NCBI GenBank assembly: GCA_013398055.1
Contig: VZRS01007379.1
Location: 102,340 to 166,339, forward strand
DNA: 64,000 nt
Direction of reading: 5' to 3'
Source: Ifrita kowaldi
Taxonomy: Eukaryota; Chordata; Aves; Passeriformes; Cinclosomatidae
In this document: in pieces, positions 1-14,220 of the stretch
Layout of the letters: each line of letters opens with the position of its first letter
Numbering within the stretch: position 1 is the stretch's first letter
The notes under the pieces: generated by a model
The model's input: the letters and a program-made list of their open reading frames with translations, nothing else
Told to the model about the DNA's origin: nothing
Database searches by the model: none
Made by a program: the position numbers and the translations under genes

Positions 1-2886
1 GCAGGAAGGGTTTGTGTAGAACATATTGCCTCCTGATAAAAGGAACCAACACGTCAACACATGTACAGCATGTCACTATTAGGTCTGGAATCGGAGTTCA
101 GGAGACAGATGCTCCCTCATATCCCAGTGCTCCGTGGAATCCTGCACACACCAAGTGAGAATGTCATTCACAGAAAACCAGGGGCCTGTCCCGTGCCTTG
201 TAGGAGACAAAAATTGTGTCCTGTAACCTGCAAAACAAAGGCATTTTTATGCATTGGGAAAGGCCACATTGGCTTTAGGATAAACCTGTGCTGTGCTTAT
301 GTTTTGCAGGTCAAAAGGGAATTGGAAAGATTGTTCCGTGCAGCCTAAGGGACAGCTGTTTGAGTGGCACCCAGCAGAACTCCTGGACATGTAGTGCCTC
401 GCCTAAACTCAGCTGTAAGAATAACTAAAAGATCAATGCCAGTATTTTTTTTTTTACTAAGAAATTACATTCCTTATTGTTCCTTTTTTCTCTTCATGTG
501 GCTGCAATACCTTTATAAACACCCTCTCCCCTTTTCTGCCCCCACTGACTCTCAGAGGAAATTGTTGGACAGGAAGGCCAGACACATCTTCAGTAGCATT
601 TTCCCTTCACTTACATAACTGGATATGAATATTGATCATTGCTATCTCTGACACTCTTCTTGTTAACAGGTTTCAACCTGCAAAAGAATCCAAAATACCA
701 TGCATAAAATCCTAAATATTAAAATTCCTAGTCTCTGCCAAAAATAAGACTTCTAGCTTCCCAGTTTCTTCCCCTGAAAAAAAGAGGGGAACAAATATTA
801 AAAAAAATAGCAGAATGAGAGAAATGTTGGCTGGAGAGGACCTCTGGTGGTCAGTAACTCAAATTCCCATTTGGAGCAGGAATATTGCCAGCAGAGACAA
901 TAAAAAAGATCTTACAAAGCAGAGATGCTCCCCACTTGTGTTTTTAATTATGTATGCTCATTCACTTCACACAATCAAGAAGGTTTCTGTGTTACTGGGG
1001 AAACCACAGCCTAGGAACAGAGTGCAGCAGTCCAGATCTTGGCAGGGAAGGAGCTCTGAGCTTAGAACAACGGGGCACCAGGGGTAGAAAGGTGGTTTGT
1101 ACATGAAAGGTGATTTGTCGCTCACCCTGCAGTCCAGGTGGTTGGAATCAGCACAAAGGGCTGCTCCATGTAGGTGTCCCACAGCAGGGATGTCAGGGGT
1201 GGAGATTCAGTATGTCCCCATCATCTCTGATCCTGTGGGATATGGCTGGATGGTCAAAATTAACAGCTGGAGTTATTTTGGCCAAGATTTTGTTAACAAC
1301 AAAATAACCGATGTTAAATATCATTTGTTGCTTTACACCAATGAAAAATGCGTAAAATGTTTCTCTGAGAGTGACAGTGGTGCTGAAAACCCAGCAGGAT
1401 CGGGAAGTGAACCAAAATGTCTGTACACACGGGTAATGTTTCACAGAGCCACTGACACAAGTGGAGAAAAGTAAATTTAAAAAGATTACACTGAAAAAGA
1501 AGCTGTGCAGTTGGGACTGTGCAGTGTGTGGTTATTTGCCCTGACTTTAACTTACTGTGAAATCCAGCCTATAACTTTGATCCAAGTTCCCCAGTTCCTC
1601 TCATTATGAGTGAAGGAAAGCAGGACATATGGTCCCAATGATTCCCTGCGTGGGATTGCTGGAGAAGCAGTGAAACAGTCGAAGCTTTGTTTGTGCAGTT
1701 TCAGTAACATTTCTCAAACAATTTATCCTACAATGACATCTGGTGGTTGCTTTCCTTGACAGGCGGTTCTTGCAGAAGTCTCCTGCCAGGAGTTGCTGGG
1801 GGGTGAATATTCCCAGGGCAATAACTCACTGGGGTTCTGCTTTTGGAGAAAAGTGCAAACTGGAGAACACTGGCACCCACTCCCTGCTCCTGGCAGCAGC
1901 CTGGTGCCCACTCAGGGGCTGGTGATGCCCAGTATTTTCCGAATCCAGCAAAATCTGCAGGGCAGCCCCGGGGTTCTCCTCACCTCCTCATTGCTGCTCC
2001 CACCCTCATGGCCAGCACCTGACCTGTGCTCCTCGGATGCTTGTGCAAGACCCGTGGCCATCGAGGTGGGACCTGTGGCTATCACAGGTGGTCTCCTGGC
2101 CACCAGGTGGAACCCAAGCCACGCCTGTCTTCAAACTCTCGCTGCCCAGAGCTCCTTTCAGAACTTGCAGGCAACTCAGTGCTCCCCTTCCGTGGATTTT
2201 TCCTTTCTGGGGTTGTTTGTACCCAACAGGCTGCAGGGCACAGGTGCTGCCCTGTTGGAGGAGATCCCAGGTCCCACGGGGAAATGCCCAAGGGAAAATT
2301 TTGCAGGCAGCAGCAAGACATGGAGTTTGAAAAATGATTGGTGGATACAGTGTGGAAGGAGTAACATGAAGGAATTTCATGGATTTTGGTCCATTAAAGT
2401 GATGCAGTGAGGTAACATCTAAACCCTGGCAGCTCTTGGTGTCAAATATTGCCCTGTTTCTTGGGGAAAATAGCAGAGAACTGCTGAGCTTGGTCTGTAA
2501 ATGTCTCAGTCCTACAGTCAGGATCCAGCTATCCGGGGCTGGATTGCTGTCTGATAATTGGCATATTCAAACCCAGCATTATTAATTAAAATTGTTACAG
2601 TTTGACTTCAAACTAAATTCTTCACCGTGGTATCCTCTCATTAGGTCCTCTAAGGTTTTTGCTTTTGGAATTCACTGGTTAATGCTGGCAACCACTAGTG
2701 GTTAGAACTGACTTTTGTTTGCTACAATTTTTTTTTTCACTTCAAGATATTAAGAAGACTTGTGGGATTTTGGAAAATGTGTGGTTTTTTAAAAGACTAA
2801 CAGAATTTTGGTTGTGTTTTATTTGGTTGTTTGTTGTTTTTTTTTTCCTGTGGCCTTTTAAAGGTTTGGAAACTGCTAGGAAAAAT
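1..2886. other. Non-coding stretch, nothing recognised
   Basis: Several short open frames occur on both strands, up to 205 codons near 1.8-2.4 kb. They overlap one another in different frames and none resembles a known family. I see no RNA gene or clear transposon. Confidence 0.6.
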
Positions 2887-2992
2887 GGTGTGTGTGTGCA
2901 TATACATATATATATAAAAAAAATATATATATATATATTTATGTGTGTATCCCATTAAGGAATATATTTTGAAAAGAGTGTGTATATATATA
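2887..2992. repeat. (TG)n/(TA)n simple-repeat cluster
   Basis: A short TG run (2887-2898) passes into a TATA-rich block with an A8 core, ending about 2940. A second TGTATATATATAC block lies at 2979-2992. The first block is strongly self-complementary. Short open frames over it are repeat artefacts. Confidence 0.85.
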
Positions 2993-5900
2993 CTTTTCAA
3001 TCTTTCTCCTCGGGTTAAGAAGGACTTCCCACTTGCCAGATCAGGATGAGGATGCAGCAGCTGTTGCTCTTTATGCTCCAGGATTGTGCAGGCTCCCCCC
3101 AGAGAAGGTATGTGCAGAGCAGCTCACACATTTGGGACTCCTGCAGCTCTGGAGCTGCTGCTGCAGCTCTTTCCCCTTTGTTTCCCTGCCGGGACCAGCA
3201 GTTATGGGCATTTTATTCCTCCCCTCAGAGAAGGAGCCCAGAGTCAGCCCATGAGGATCATACATGGTTAATACTCCATGGCTTGTTGACTCACACATCG
3301 AAAATAATTTCTTAATATCTTTGTACTCTTTAACCTACTGTTTCTGCTCATTATTGGCACTGAGAGAATATCTGTGATTTCTGCTGAAATCCCTGGCTGC
3401 TTGGGATGCACCGCGGGCTCCCTGCTCAGCATCTCAAAATCTTTATCATCTTTATCTACTTCACTCTAGTGTTTGCTCTTGTTTATTTGCAGTGGTGTCA
3501 TGTCACTGAGGTATCAGGAGCTGAACTCATTTCTTTCATGGTTTAGCATTCTAAATGTGTGAACATCAATGATGCAGAAGATGCCATAACCCAGGTCTAC
3601 CATCTGTCTGCTGGGAGGGGAGGGGAGCATTAGGATGTTTCACCAGCAAATGCCACAGTGTTTTGCTTCAACATCCAAACCCATCAGTTCTGTCCTCTTG
3701 TGCTCTTTTAAAAATTTTGTTCTTCCATTAAAATTTGACCTAATTAGGGCAAGCAACTTGAAATCAAATATTTCCTTTACAGACCGATGAAAACTTTCTA
3801 ATTGATCTAAAATTTGGTCAGAGTGTTTTCATTCTTCTTGGAGGGGAGTTGCCTTTATTGAACCTGTCTGTTCTTTTCCCCCCTTGAGGGAAATGTGTGA
3901 CAATGCCATGGTGGCTGGAAAACCACATTGACTGGAAAGTGTGGTGTTCCCCTGCCCCTGCCTGTCTCACAGGTGGTTTCTCAGTGTGGTATTTCATTTT
4001 CTGAGGTGTCCTGAGACGCAGAGCAGGGTTAGGGCTCTGACATCTCAGCCCTGTCACCTTACAGCAGCTCTCCCACCTCCCCCTGCTCGAGGTTGTCTTT
4101 GTAGGGAGATGGCAGAGCTGGATGTGTGTCACCTCTGCACATTTGGCTCTGCAGGACCAGCTCCAGCTCCAGCTGCCTCTGGAGAGGGTTTGTGTCAGCT
4201 CAGGGAGCAGCACGTGTTCATTTCTGCAGCACCTTGTACCAGGGCAGCAGCTTCTGACAGCGACAGGGCAGAAGTGACTTCGCTGTCCTTCCCAGACCAG
4301 CACTTTATGTCAGTGCTGCTGAAATAATTTGAGCTGCACTTTCAGCCTGTTCCCTTCCACCAGCCAGACAAGTGCAGAGCTGAGTGACAGGCACGATCTG
4401 ATATAGATGAAATTTTTATAATGGCAAAAAGATTCAGGGAGCTACAGCAAAAGGGGTCGGATATTGTATAGAATTAAATGAATATGCAGAAGGGCAACAG
4501 ATTGTAGAGGGGGGTTTTTTTGTGTGTGTAAAATCACTCATCTCCACAGACATCACTTAGCAGGAGCCTCATCCCTCTCAGTAACTGGCATTAGTGTCAC
4601 CATCTGCTCCCTGGTGCTGCCACTGCACAATGGCCTCGCTGTTCTCAGCCTTCCAGAACACCAATTGCTTGAAATACAATTTTAAAAAACCATTCTACTA
4701 CTTTTCAAACTATGCCCAAAAAGAAGTTGGTAAGAATGAAAGGCTTTAGGGGGAATGGTGAGAAATAATCAGAAGACACTGATAACACACTGGAATGCTG
4801 CTGGAGAAAGAAAAGCCAGAAGTAGCCCCAAGCAGTCCAGGCAATCATTTCCCCCCTGTGGATTGAATTTATTTACACTTTTCTGTGCCTGTGTTGAGCC
4901 AAGGTAGAGCAGCTGAGCTACCTGGTGTGGTCATTCCCCCTCTCCAATCAGCTAAATCAGGTTTTGGGGGAAAGGGAGATTTATTTCTGCTGCTTTGTGA
5001 GCACCATACCAAAACTCAGCCCTTACCTGCACAAAGCCTGGGCACAGTCTTCAGCCCTTTCTGTATCACTGTTCCACTATTCAGCAGCACTCTGAAATTA
5101 ATTCACAGTCTGAAGCTGTGGGTGGGAGGACTGCTGAGAAGTTGTGAATGGCCCCACTGCAGTCCTGGGTTTATGACTTAAGAAGACAGTGAATAAGTTC
5201 CGTTTTCATAGGAAAAGACACTTCAAATATTTATTTGCCAGCAGATTTTGAGCCTTTGGGGAAAATTTAAAAAATATATTTCTTCTGAAAAATACAGATT
5301 TTAATTCGTTGCTACAGTTGTCACTATGGGCTAATATTGCTCAGCTAAGAAATACCTGAGCTAGGAAAATTTAGTTTTAAGACCAAATGTTTATTTGTTA
5401 TCAAATAAATAAGGAGAAAATAAAAGTAAGGTTCTTGAACAGGGGAAGGATCTGATTGTGTTCAGGTTGGAAGTGGCCATGAACCAGCACCTCCAGAACC
5501 TGAATTTTCAGCTTTAGAAGAACAAAATAACGACCTGACTGAAGGGTCTGAAAAAGCAGTAAATAAACCTTCTGTCAGGGTGTGAGAATAAAATAGGGGA
5601 AAGGAAGAGCATGTGTTGCCTTAGACACTCAGGAATGTGATTTATTAACAGATCTCTGACAGTGAACTGGATCTGCCAAGAAGTTCTCTCACCTCAAAAA
5701 TCCAGTATGTGTTTCTCCTCTCTGGTAAGTAAATGATGTGAATATTTTTGGTTTGTTTTGTGTTAAACTGAGATTCTTATGTCCATTTTGATAATCTAAA
5801 AAACATGGGTTGCTGTTGAACAATTACTTTAAAGAAATGTTTCTTGGGTTTTTTTCATTTTAAAAGTGCTTTTGCCTGTATAGTCAAAGACAGAAGGAAA

Positions 5901-6864
5901 TGTTGAGAGCACCTACTCCTGCTATAAATAATGGTTCAATAATCTGTGGAAAAATGGGAGGTTTTTAGCAGGGTAGGCTGGAAAACCCTCATCAAGGAAC
6001 ATTTCACAGGCTATGGAAGCAGGAGCTGTTGGGGCAGACTGTCTCAGGATGATGTGGGAATTGAACTGAGCTAAGAAAAGGCCCTCTGTATTGAGCTGTG
6101 AACTTGAAGCAGAGCTGCTCCCACTGGATTTGATTATGGAGCTGATGCTTTGTTTTTAGCTCCTACTGTTGGTTTCCTAAACCTTTAAAATTACAAAATA
6201 TGAAAAACCTCTTTTTGTTGCTGTTTCTAGAGAGACAGAAGTATTTATTTCAGTTTGAATCAAACAAAATCATGCTTGTAGCATCTTGTAAAGCAAGGGT
6301 CCCTGGACAATTGTGAGTCTGCCAATTTGCATGTCCAGTAACAGGGAGAGGAGTAGCCAGATTAATGCAATTACATTGTCAGCAAACCACACTTCAGGCC
6401 TGAGCTCTAGTGGTAAATGTCCTATCTTTGTGATAGGACAAATTTATGAGCAAAACAGGCAACAACCTGCCCTGGGTTGGGTAAGTTTGGGGGTGTTGTA
6501 CTTGAACAGCAAATGGTGCTCACTCTGTACCAACTCTGAATCACCACAGCTTTCTGTTATCCTGATTGATCAAGAAATTACTGAAACTGGAAGCCTTCAA
6601 TTTCCAATCCATACATGTAGTGCCACGAGAATTTTCTCTGGACTCAGCACTGCAATTTAGCACAGCAGCACACGACTGGAAGAAAATGATTTGCTGATTA
6701 AAAAGTCTGAACTTCACAGCAGCAGCCCAGCTCATATTTCCTCAAAGTGCTGCTGCACCATTTTTTGACACACTGTGTTGGCTGTAGGGCACTGTCTCAT
6801 CTGGAAACACCCATTTCATAGTAGTTGCACAATTAATAGATGTATTCCCAAATAACTCTCTGAA

Positions 6865-6893
6865 TTTTTTCTTTTTTTTTTTTTTTTGTTTTT
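6865..6893. repeat. Poly(T) stretch
   Basis: T-rich run interrupted by one C and one G. No element is recognised on its 5' side, so it is not demonstrably a retroposon tail. Confidence 0.8.
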
Positions 6894-8421
6894 AGTATTA
6901 TTTCCATCCTTAACATTTGTCTAACATGCTTTAAATCACAAAACACCCTCCAGAATGGAAAGGATCCCCCAAAACCTGTTACAGCTGTGTTCCTCTCTGC
7001 CTTGCCCTCCCTCCCCCCGTGGTGAGCAATCTCTGTGTCCACTCAGGAAGCCTCAGCTGGCCACATTTCCAGCCTGTTTGACCCAGAGTGATTCAGAGCA
7101 ATCTGCCCATTAGCAATTAATTTCTCCACCGCTTGCCCCAGGCTGGCTGTGCTGTGATTCCAGCAGCAGCGATGCCGTGGATCCCCGGTGTGACTGACCA
7201 CGGGGGAATGTGCTGGGCCACAACCCCCTGCGTGGTCACCCCAGCCCGGCTCATCAGGGCTGAGTCACTGCCTCAGCTTTCTGCAGTTTTTGCCAGTGTC
7301 AAGCTTTGATTTTGTGTTTAAAAGAATTCCTTTAACTGCATCGTAAGGCAGATTTTATTTCCATCTGAAGGGTCGGGAGCACTCACGTATATATTTCTGT
7401 TATTCATCCTGGAGATCCTCAGTTCTCAGGGGAACTTGATGCATGGAAAGATCAGTAGAGTGTGACCAAAGACTGAGGCAGCACAGCTCCAGGAAAGATG
7501 TCTTGCCTAAAGGTTTTGATAGCAGACCTGTGCAGGAATTAGCAAATGTTTTCTAGCTCTAAAAATGGCTGAAGTTGTTCCCCAACTTTCCCGAGTTTTG
7601 AGATTTTTTGTTTGGGTTTTTTTTCCCATTTGTTTGGGATTGTATTTATTCTGAAGTTGGACGGGCTCTAGAGAACCAATTAAGATTTGTAAAAGAATAG
7701 AAACCTTTGCCAATGCCTTTATTAGGCCCCAGGAATCCTGAGGTAGCTCTTGCTTTTCTGGAGGGCAGCACCTGGATACAGAGGTTGATTTTTTCCTTTG
7801 CATCACAGATGAAAACGAGGAAGTCCCAAAGCCTCGCTGATCTGTCCACTCCCCAGGCAGGGAAAGGATGGTGAGGAGGGTGGGCATCCCCTGTGCCAGC
7901 TCCAGCTCATGGTCTCTGGGCAGGCTGTGGAAATGGGCAGTGTCATCCATGTCCCTGCTGGGCAACCAACACCTTCCTGCTGAATCCCCTGTCGCCATCA
8001 GAACATCTGTTACTGCTTAGTCATGAAAGGAGATTCATAAACCATTTTAAAAAATGTTTATGATGAAATTACCATCTTCTCTACTATGATGCTGCTGTCC
8101 ACAGATGGTCTTCTGAAATGCTTTTAAAATTTTTATCAAGAGTGCATATAACTGCCCTCTATTAATATGCTGGGGGTGATTGCCATGGAGCTGTTTCTAA
8201 ACTGCAGAAATTACAGAGTAGCTATTAACTGCTAAATACTATGAAAATAGTAGAGTTAAGGGAAAGACAAGCTGCAGTGTAAAGTAGAAAGAAATTAATT
8301 TGTTTCTTCTACAAAAGGGAAGTTATAAGAAAAGTCTGTAAGCCTCCAACATGATACAAGGGGTTTGTTTTTTTTCTAATATGGGCAGTAATCTGTGTTT
8401 CACCGAGTTCACAAATCTGGG

Positions 8422-8470
8422 GTTTAATACAAAACCAAGGATGTTGATGTTTAATATAAAACCAATGATG
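8422..8470. repeat. Imperfect tandem duplication, unit 22-27 bp
   Basis: GTTTAATACAAAACCAAGGA (8422-8441) recurs as GTTTAATATAAAACCAATGA (8449-8468) with two substitutions. Confidence 0.7.
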
Positions 8471-9990
8471 TAACTGAGATGTTAAGAAAAAAAATCTGAC
8501 TAAAGGAAGTCCAGCTTTTGACAATGTCAAGTCACATTTGGGATTCTTCATCGAAGATCTTCTTCAAAGAACAATTAAATTTTAGAACAATTAATGTTGT
8601 ACCTCATGTCTCTTCCTGGTCATGCTTTAGGTTGGTGGGAGGGACTAAGCTGTAATTGGAGGTTAATGTGTCTGTTGGAGGACACAGATAAATTTAGGCC
8701 GAAGGAGGGGTGAACCCTCCAGCCAACTCACTGTACCTCCCCTCACACTTTTTAAGTAACACTCCACTCCCAAGGTTTATTGGTAACCTGTGAAAACATC
8801 CCCCAAACCTTCCAGGTGATGGACTGTCCTGTTAGTCTGGCACTGGGGGAGAGGCACAGGGGTGAAAGGGAGGGGGACACAGGTGACAGGACAGCCCTGA
8901 AGGCACCCTGTGACTGCCACAGCCCTGCTGGCTGCAGGGAAACCAGCCATGAATAATTCAGTGTATTTTACCTCGCTGCAATGAAACAGTCACTTGCTGA
9001 GTCTCGCTGGCCGAGAAGTGACTTGGAGCCACTAAGCTGTCATGCAGTTTGCAGAAGAAGAAGGGATTTGGGGGATTAGCACTGGCTGGATCAATCCTGT
9101 CATATTTAAACAGCAGCTGAAGTTCTTGCTGGCACTGAGAGCCAATTTGGGAGAATTATCTGCCTGTTAGAGTTCAGGCCCTGTCTTCATCTCATTTTCT
9201 AACATTTCCCCCTGGTCTGGCCCTCTGTGGAAACAAATGATTTTTCTGGGAGCTCGTTTATGGTGCTTTTCTCACAGTACAAATTCATTGCCAAAGACTT
9301 TGTGAGTGTTGTGAAATTTGATTACTTAGACTCACCTCGACAGGAAATTTGAAGCAGGCCAAAGTGTGTAATTAACATCCTTATTTCCTTTCTTCTCTGA
9401 TGTCACTTCTAAAAACTGCTGGAATGCTCTTCTTACTGACTATAATTTTATTTTTCCTTTTTTTTTCGCTTCTCCTCATCTCTATTTTTAGGTGGAATTT
9501 TGGGGGGAGGAGTTAAGTAATATTTGTAATGGCAACTGATAGTCATGGCCTTTTTTATTTCAAGGTTTTACATGAAAAGCCATTTTCTATTGGTCATTTT
9601 ATCTTGACCATCTATATTGGTCAAGAAATTACCCCCAAAATCTTGCAATTTACAGGGATGTGCACTGACCACGGCACTTAGGGACATATTGAGGAAATGC
9701 ACCAACATCCAGGATGTCAATCCTGGGAATCCCTGCTGCTTGCTTGGTGGGAGACAATCAGCAGCAAAGCAGATCCTCCTCCAGCAGCGTGTGCTGTGGG
9801 GTTGCTCAGTCCATGCCCGTGCAATCAAACCTCCATCCCTGTGCAACACCAGCCTGGGGGCTCACGGAGCTGGCCAAAGGCCTCTGAGGTGCTGCAGCAC
9901 GTCCACACTGTGGGAACCCAAAGTGCAGAGAATATTTCTCTGCCTGTTTTGAAGGGTTCTACCCCCCTGGACAACACTGGTTTTGACCTT

Positions 9991-9991
9991 N
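9991..9991. other. Single undetermined base (N)
   Basis: One isolated N. No direct repeat is visible across it, unlike the N at 11330. Confidence 0.9.
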
Positions 9992-11032
9992 TTGAAGGCT
10001 TCTTTCGTCTTTTCGACTTTCTGGCCAGGACTCTATAAATCTCCCTCATCAGGGGAGATACAATTAAATCACGGAACAGTGATACACACCTCACCAGGAA
10101 ATCCTCCCTGCTGCCCAGTGACCCCAGAGGCTGCACATCCCTGCACTGAGAATGGTGTGGGCATTGGAAACCAGCCTCGTCTCCTTCTGATTGCCCAAAT
10201 GAGCTGTTACCTCACAAATACCTCCTGCAAAATGGCCCCATTTGGAAATCCTGGGTGATGAGCTGGCTGCTAAATGGCCCAAAGAGCAGCTCTGTATCCT
10301 GCCAGGAGATTGACAGCTTGGAATCACGTCCCAGGAAGGGGAGCAGAGCAGACACCCTTGTTTCATGACACAGAACATGGTCCTGGCACTGCAGGTGATT
10401 CCTAGAGCTACCTGGACTCCTCAGCATGATTCCCCTCCTCAGATTATCATCAGTCCATGCATTGCTCCTTCTTGCAGTTTAAATGGTCACAAGGCAGTCA
10501 GATTGAAGTTGCGTCCCAAAACTGAACAAAAATGTCACTTTGTTCAGACAAAATTAAAGAAAGCTCAAAGAAAGAGTGTTATGAATGGATGATGTGGGTT
10601 TAAATCAGTCCCTGCCTTTTTGCCCAGGCCTCTGGCTGCAGGCAGTCACGTTGTTGAGGTGGCCAGCACCCCAGGACCCACTGTCATTCACACGTTCTTT
10701 AATAATGGCTGATTCAGTCTATTATAAAATGGATTATTTAGTAATAGACACAAAACTAACAGACATAAGATTTAAACCAGACTATTGCTACACAGGGACA
10801 AGACAAAAAGGGGATACTAGTATAATACATGTGGAGTTAAAGGTCCCATTAAATTTACAGCTAGCCAAGAAATAGTATAACTTAGGATCCAGTGTTTCTT
10901 ACCATCCAATCTTGACGGAGTACACTTCCAAGTACTTTCTCTCAATTTCCAGAAAAGTAACCTCAAAGTTGTGTCCAGTTTTGGGGAGAAATCTTCTCAC
11001 ACGTTCCCAAGGAGTGTGTAAGAGACTTCTGC
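9992..11032. other. Non-coding stretch before the duplication
   Basis: No gene is recognised. A 96-codon frame ending at 10875 looks protein-like in its second half but matches nothing I know. Confidence 0.5.
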
Positions 11033-11329
11033 TTTTGTGGTAATTCATGTGGGTATGACACAAGAACCATGTCTTTGTCAGTAACCGATGCTTATGTTCT
11101 TTCATCTCTTTCCACCCCTGCTCTCATACCAAGATGTGTACTCAGGGCTGGGGCTCAGACTCTCAGGAGCCTGGAGGTGACCTCCTGCAGGGCTCTCTGA
11201 CTCCTCCTCCTGAGTTATCTCTTCCAAATGCCCCAACCATGAGAGACAGGGGATGTCCTGCCACAGAGAGAAACTGTGCCATCATTCCTTTTTGTTTGTA
11301 ATGGGTTTTGTTTGGGTTTTGGTTTTGTT
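11033..11329 (+). repeat. First copy of a 297-bp direct duplication
   Basis: The segment beginning TTTTGTGGTAATTCATGTGG and ending GGGTTTTGGTTTTGTT is repeated base for base, as far as I can read, at 11331-11627. The spacing is 298 bp and only the N at 11330 lies between. It contains no recognisable gene. Confidence 0.9.
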
Positions 11330-11330
11330 N

Positions 11331-11627
11331 TTTTGTGGTAATTCATGTGGGTATGACACAAGAACCATGTCTTTGTCAGTAACCGATGCTTATGTTCTTT
11401 CATCTCTTTCCACCCCTGCTCTCATACCAAGATGTGTACTCAGGGCTGGGGCTCAGACTCTCAGGAGCCTGGAGGTGACCTCCTGCAGGGCTCTCTGACT
11501 CCTCCTCCTGAGTTATCTCTTCCAAATGCCCCAACCATGAGAGACAGGGGATGTCCTGCCACAGAGAGAAACTGTGCCATCATTCCTTTTTGTTTGTAAT
11601 GGGTTTTGTTTGGGTTTTGGTTTTGTT
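11331..11627 (+). repeat. Second copy of the 297-bp direct duplication
   Basis: This copy appears identical to 11033-11329 and starts directly after a single N. Perfect identity plus a gap base at the junction suggests unmerged contig ends rather than a biological tandem repeat. Confidence 0.9.
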
Positions 11628-11902
11628 TTGAGAAGAGACATTCTCTTTTTTGGCTTCAATTAGGGTGGGAAAGTGAGCCCTACGTTCCTGGAGGTGTTTA
11701 GGAAAGGAGCTGCTTGCAGGGTTTGTTCACACAGATGCTGAGAGCTCTCTGCCCCTGAGTTCTGGAGTTTTCAGCCTCACACTGGGGAGCTCATTCAGAC
11801 AAACCTGTGCCTGAGCAATGGGATTTTCCAGGCCTTACTTTTCTGGCTAATAGAAAGATTATCTTCTGATTGAAATATTAGTTTTTGTTTATCACATTGT
11901 GC

Positions 11903-11915
11903 CCACCAGAGGGAG
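11903..11915 (+). promoter_or_regulatory. CTCF-like core motif
   Basis: CCACCAGAGGGAG fits the CTCF core except for the late C of GGGCG. One imperfect 13-mer in 64 kb has little weight without conservation or binding data. Confidence 0.15.
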
Positions 11916-14220
11916 AAATTCACTGAGAAGTAATGGTCCTTGTTTATAGGATTATATGAAATTGAGGCAGTCTTCCTAAGAGTATTTGCTGCAATAAGAA
12001 CCTAATAGATTTTGCAGATAAAGTGTTTGCAAAGATTGGGTTTTCAAAAAGCTCTCGCATTTCCTTATCTCTGTACTTGCTGCATGGTTATTTTTTTTCC
12101 TTTTTTCCCCACAGAAGTCAGATCCTTTCTTTACACAAAGCTGAGGAACCACTTAATTAGCCAATGTGGGCTCAGGATGAGTTGGCATTTTGCTGCCACA
12201 TTTGTTTTGCATCTTCAGAACTTTACCACAGCAGTTCCACTGCCTTTCCTGGGAAATTGTCTCAGAGCCTGCCATTCTCCCTGCTCAGGTATCACCCTGT
12301 GGTGTTAAACAGTGGCAGGATTGGAAAGAAATGGATGCAGTTACTAACTGGAGTTTGAAGGCATTAATTACCTCTATTTCTCTTCCATGGCAGGAGGTTA
12401 TTACTGCCTTGTAAACAGTGCAGAATTCTGAGTAGGTTGTTTCTCTTTGCTGCCTGCCTTCTGCTCATCTTTAAATAATAACAACAGTGCCCTTTTTAGA
12501 ATTCAACCACTTTGCCATTAAGTAGTAGACAAAGCACTCCTGCTCTCCATGCTGGTCTGCATTTCCAAGACACATCAATAATAAACACTACATGCATTCT
12601 TCTCAAATCATGGAAGACATCTGCACAAAAATATGGAAACGAGAGTTGAATGCTCAGGAGGTGAGGAGAAGGCCAGCTCTGAGGGAACAAGGGCTGGGAT
12701 GATATTTTTTAGCAATGGTGGATCATCTTTACTCCTTAAACTCTACTTTTTTGGTGTCACAATAGATCATAACAGATAAATTGCCAGTTTTAATCCCCTT
12801 GGGTTTATAGCATGTTCACACATACAAATGTATGTCAGATGAGGCTCATGGGAGATGGATATCAACGTTAATGAACTTAATAACACATTTTATGTGGCAG
12901 GTGTTGTTTGATTCTTAGCAACACCTGAGAAAGGCTGAGAAATGTCAGCCGTACGTCCAGGAAAAAGTTATATAGGAATGGAGGACGTGGGAGTGGTGAG
13001 ACACCTCCCTGCTGCAGAATCCAGCAAAGGAGCACTGGCAAAGTGCAGGCAAAACCGAGCCATCCTCATCTCCCTGCAGGGCAGGAAGAGCTTCCTGAGC
13101 ATCTCCCCGATGATGTTTTATGAATGCAGTTAAGTACTTTGTGATTTTTCATAGATGCAGTCCTTTTGGGGGTTGGGTTTTGGTTTTTGCTATAATAAAT
13201 GGGTGAATAGAGTCATTAAAACAAGATATTTGTCATTGAACTCCGAGGAAAAGCGGGAGTCACCAGCTCCTGAATACAGTTAGAGGCAAAACAAAATCAG
13301 AGTCTCATCTGCAGAAGTTTGGTTACTCATCACTCTCATTTCACTGGGCTTCTCTTGCTAGACTTCTCTTCCTCCTCCTAGAAATCTGCATCTTGAACCA
13401 TACACAGAAAAGATCTAGTCCAAAGAGAGTCTTAAATACGAGCCTGACTTCGATGTAAGCATCTTGAAACAAGTGCAAGTCTATTGTCATGAATTGGGCA
13501 TTTATGTTCCTGTTGCATTCAAGCTGTTAAGATGATGATTGTTTTTAAACATGAAAGCAGTTGTGCTGAAAATTATATAGATATCAGGTATTGGTACATC
13601 ATGTCATTGCTTGAAGTAAATTTCAAAGTAAAATTACCAGAACACCTTTCTAAAAATGCAAAAAAAAAAAATTAATGTGTGTAATATTTCAGTTTGTTTG
13701 CGTGTAAATAAGATGTAAATTAGATGCCACTGCTTTTTTATTTGCTTTAAACTGCCTATCTGTTTACATTTTCCCTTTCCAAGCTGCAGGGGTTTTGTTG
13801 CTGAAGGTATATTTCTGAACTACTTCTGAACACTAACATTTAGAAGGTTATCTATCAGTTAATAATTTCAAAACTATTCTAAACTATCCAATTTTTGTCA
13901 TTATGTAAATACATGTTCTCAAAAGTTCCTTTTTACACTTTAAGGCATTTTCAGTATTCAAGGGAAACAAATAACGCAACGTAGGGAGGCAAAGAGGTGT
14001 CTGGGAGCCATAAACACCACATTCTTACAGAAGTTGAATTACTGACCCATTTTCCAGCCTGAGGAAAGTCACAGAAGTTTTTACATTTTGCTTGTCATTA
14101 TTAATGGCCTTCTATTGTCATATAAGGGAGAAGAAAGGAAGAAAAGAGCTTTTGCTTATTAGGAAAAATTTCAAAACCTTCTCTGTTTACTGTATCTGTT
14201 CATCCTTGGTGGGAACGTGT

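Larger units (their letters stand above)
2993..9990. other. Non-coding stretch, only simple repeats recognised
   Basis: AT-rich intergenic sequence with a poly(T) at 6865 and a small tandem duplication at 8422. No open frame shows recognisable domains and no diagnostic CR1 segment was found. Confidence 0.6.

Noticed and set aside
1793..2410. 205-codon open frame upstream
   Set aside because: Other frames on both strands are also open here, there is no recognisable domain, and low-complexity P/S/L/G composition suggests chance.
10585..10875. 96-codon frame with a protein-like second half, considered as a retroviral or host remnant
   Set aside because: No known retroviral, transposon or cellular motif could be recognised and there are no flanking LTRs.
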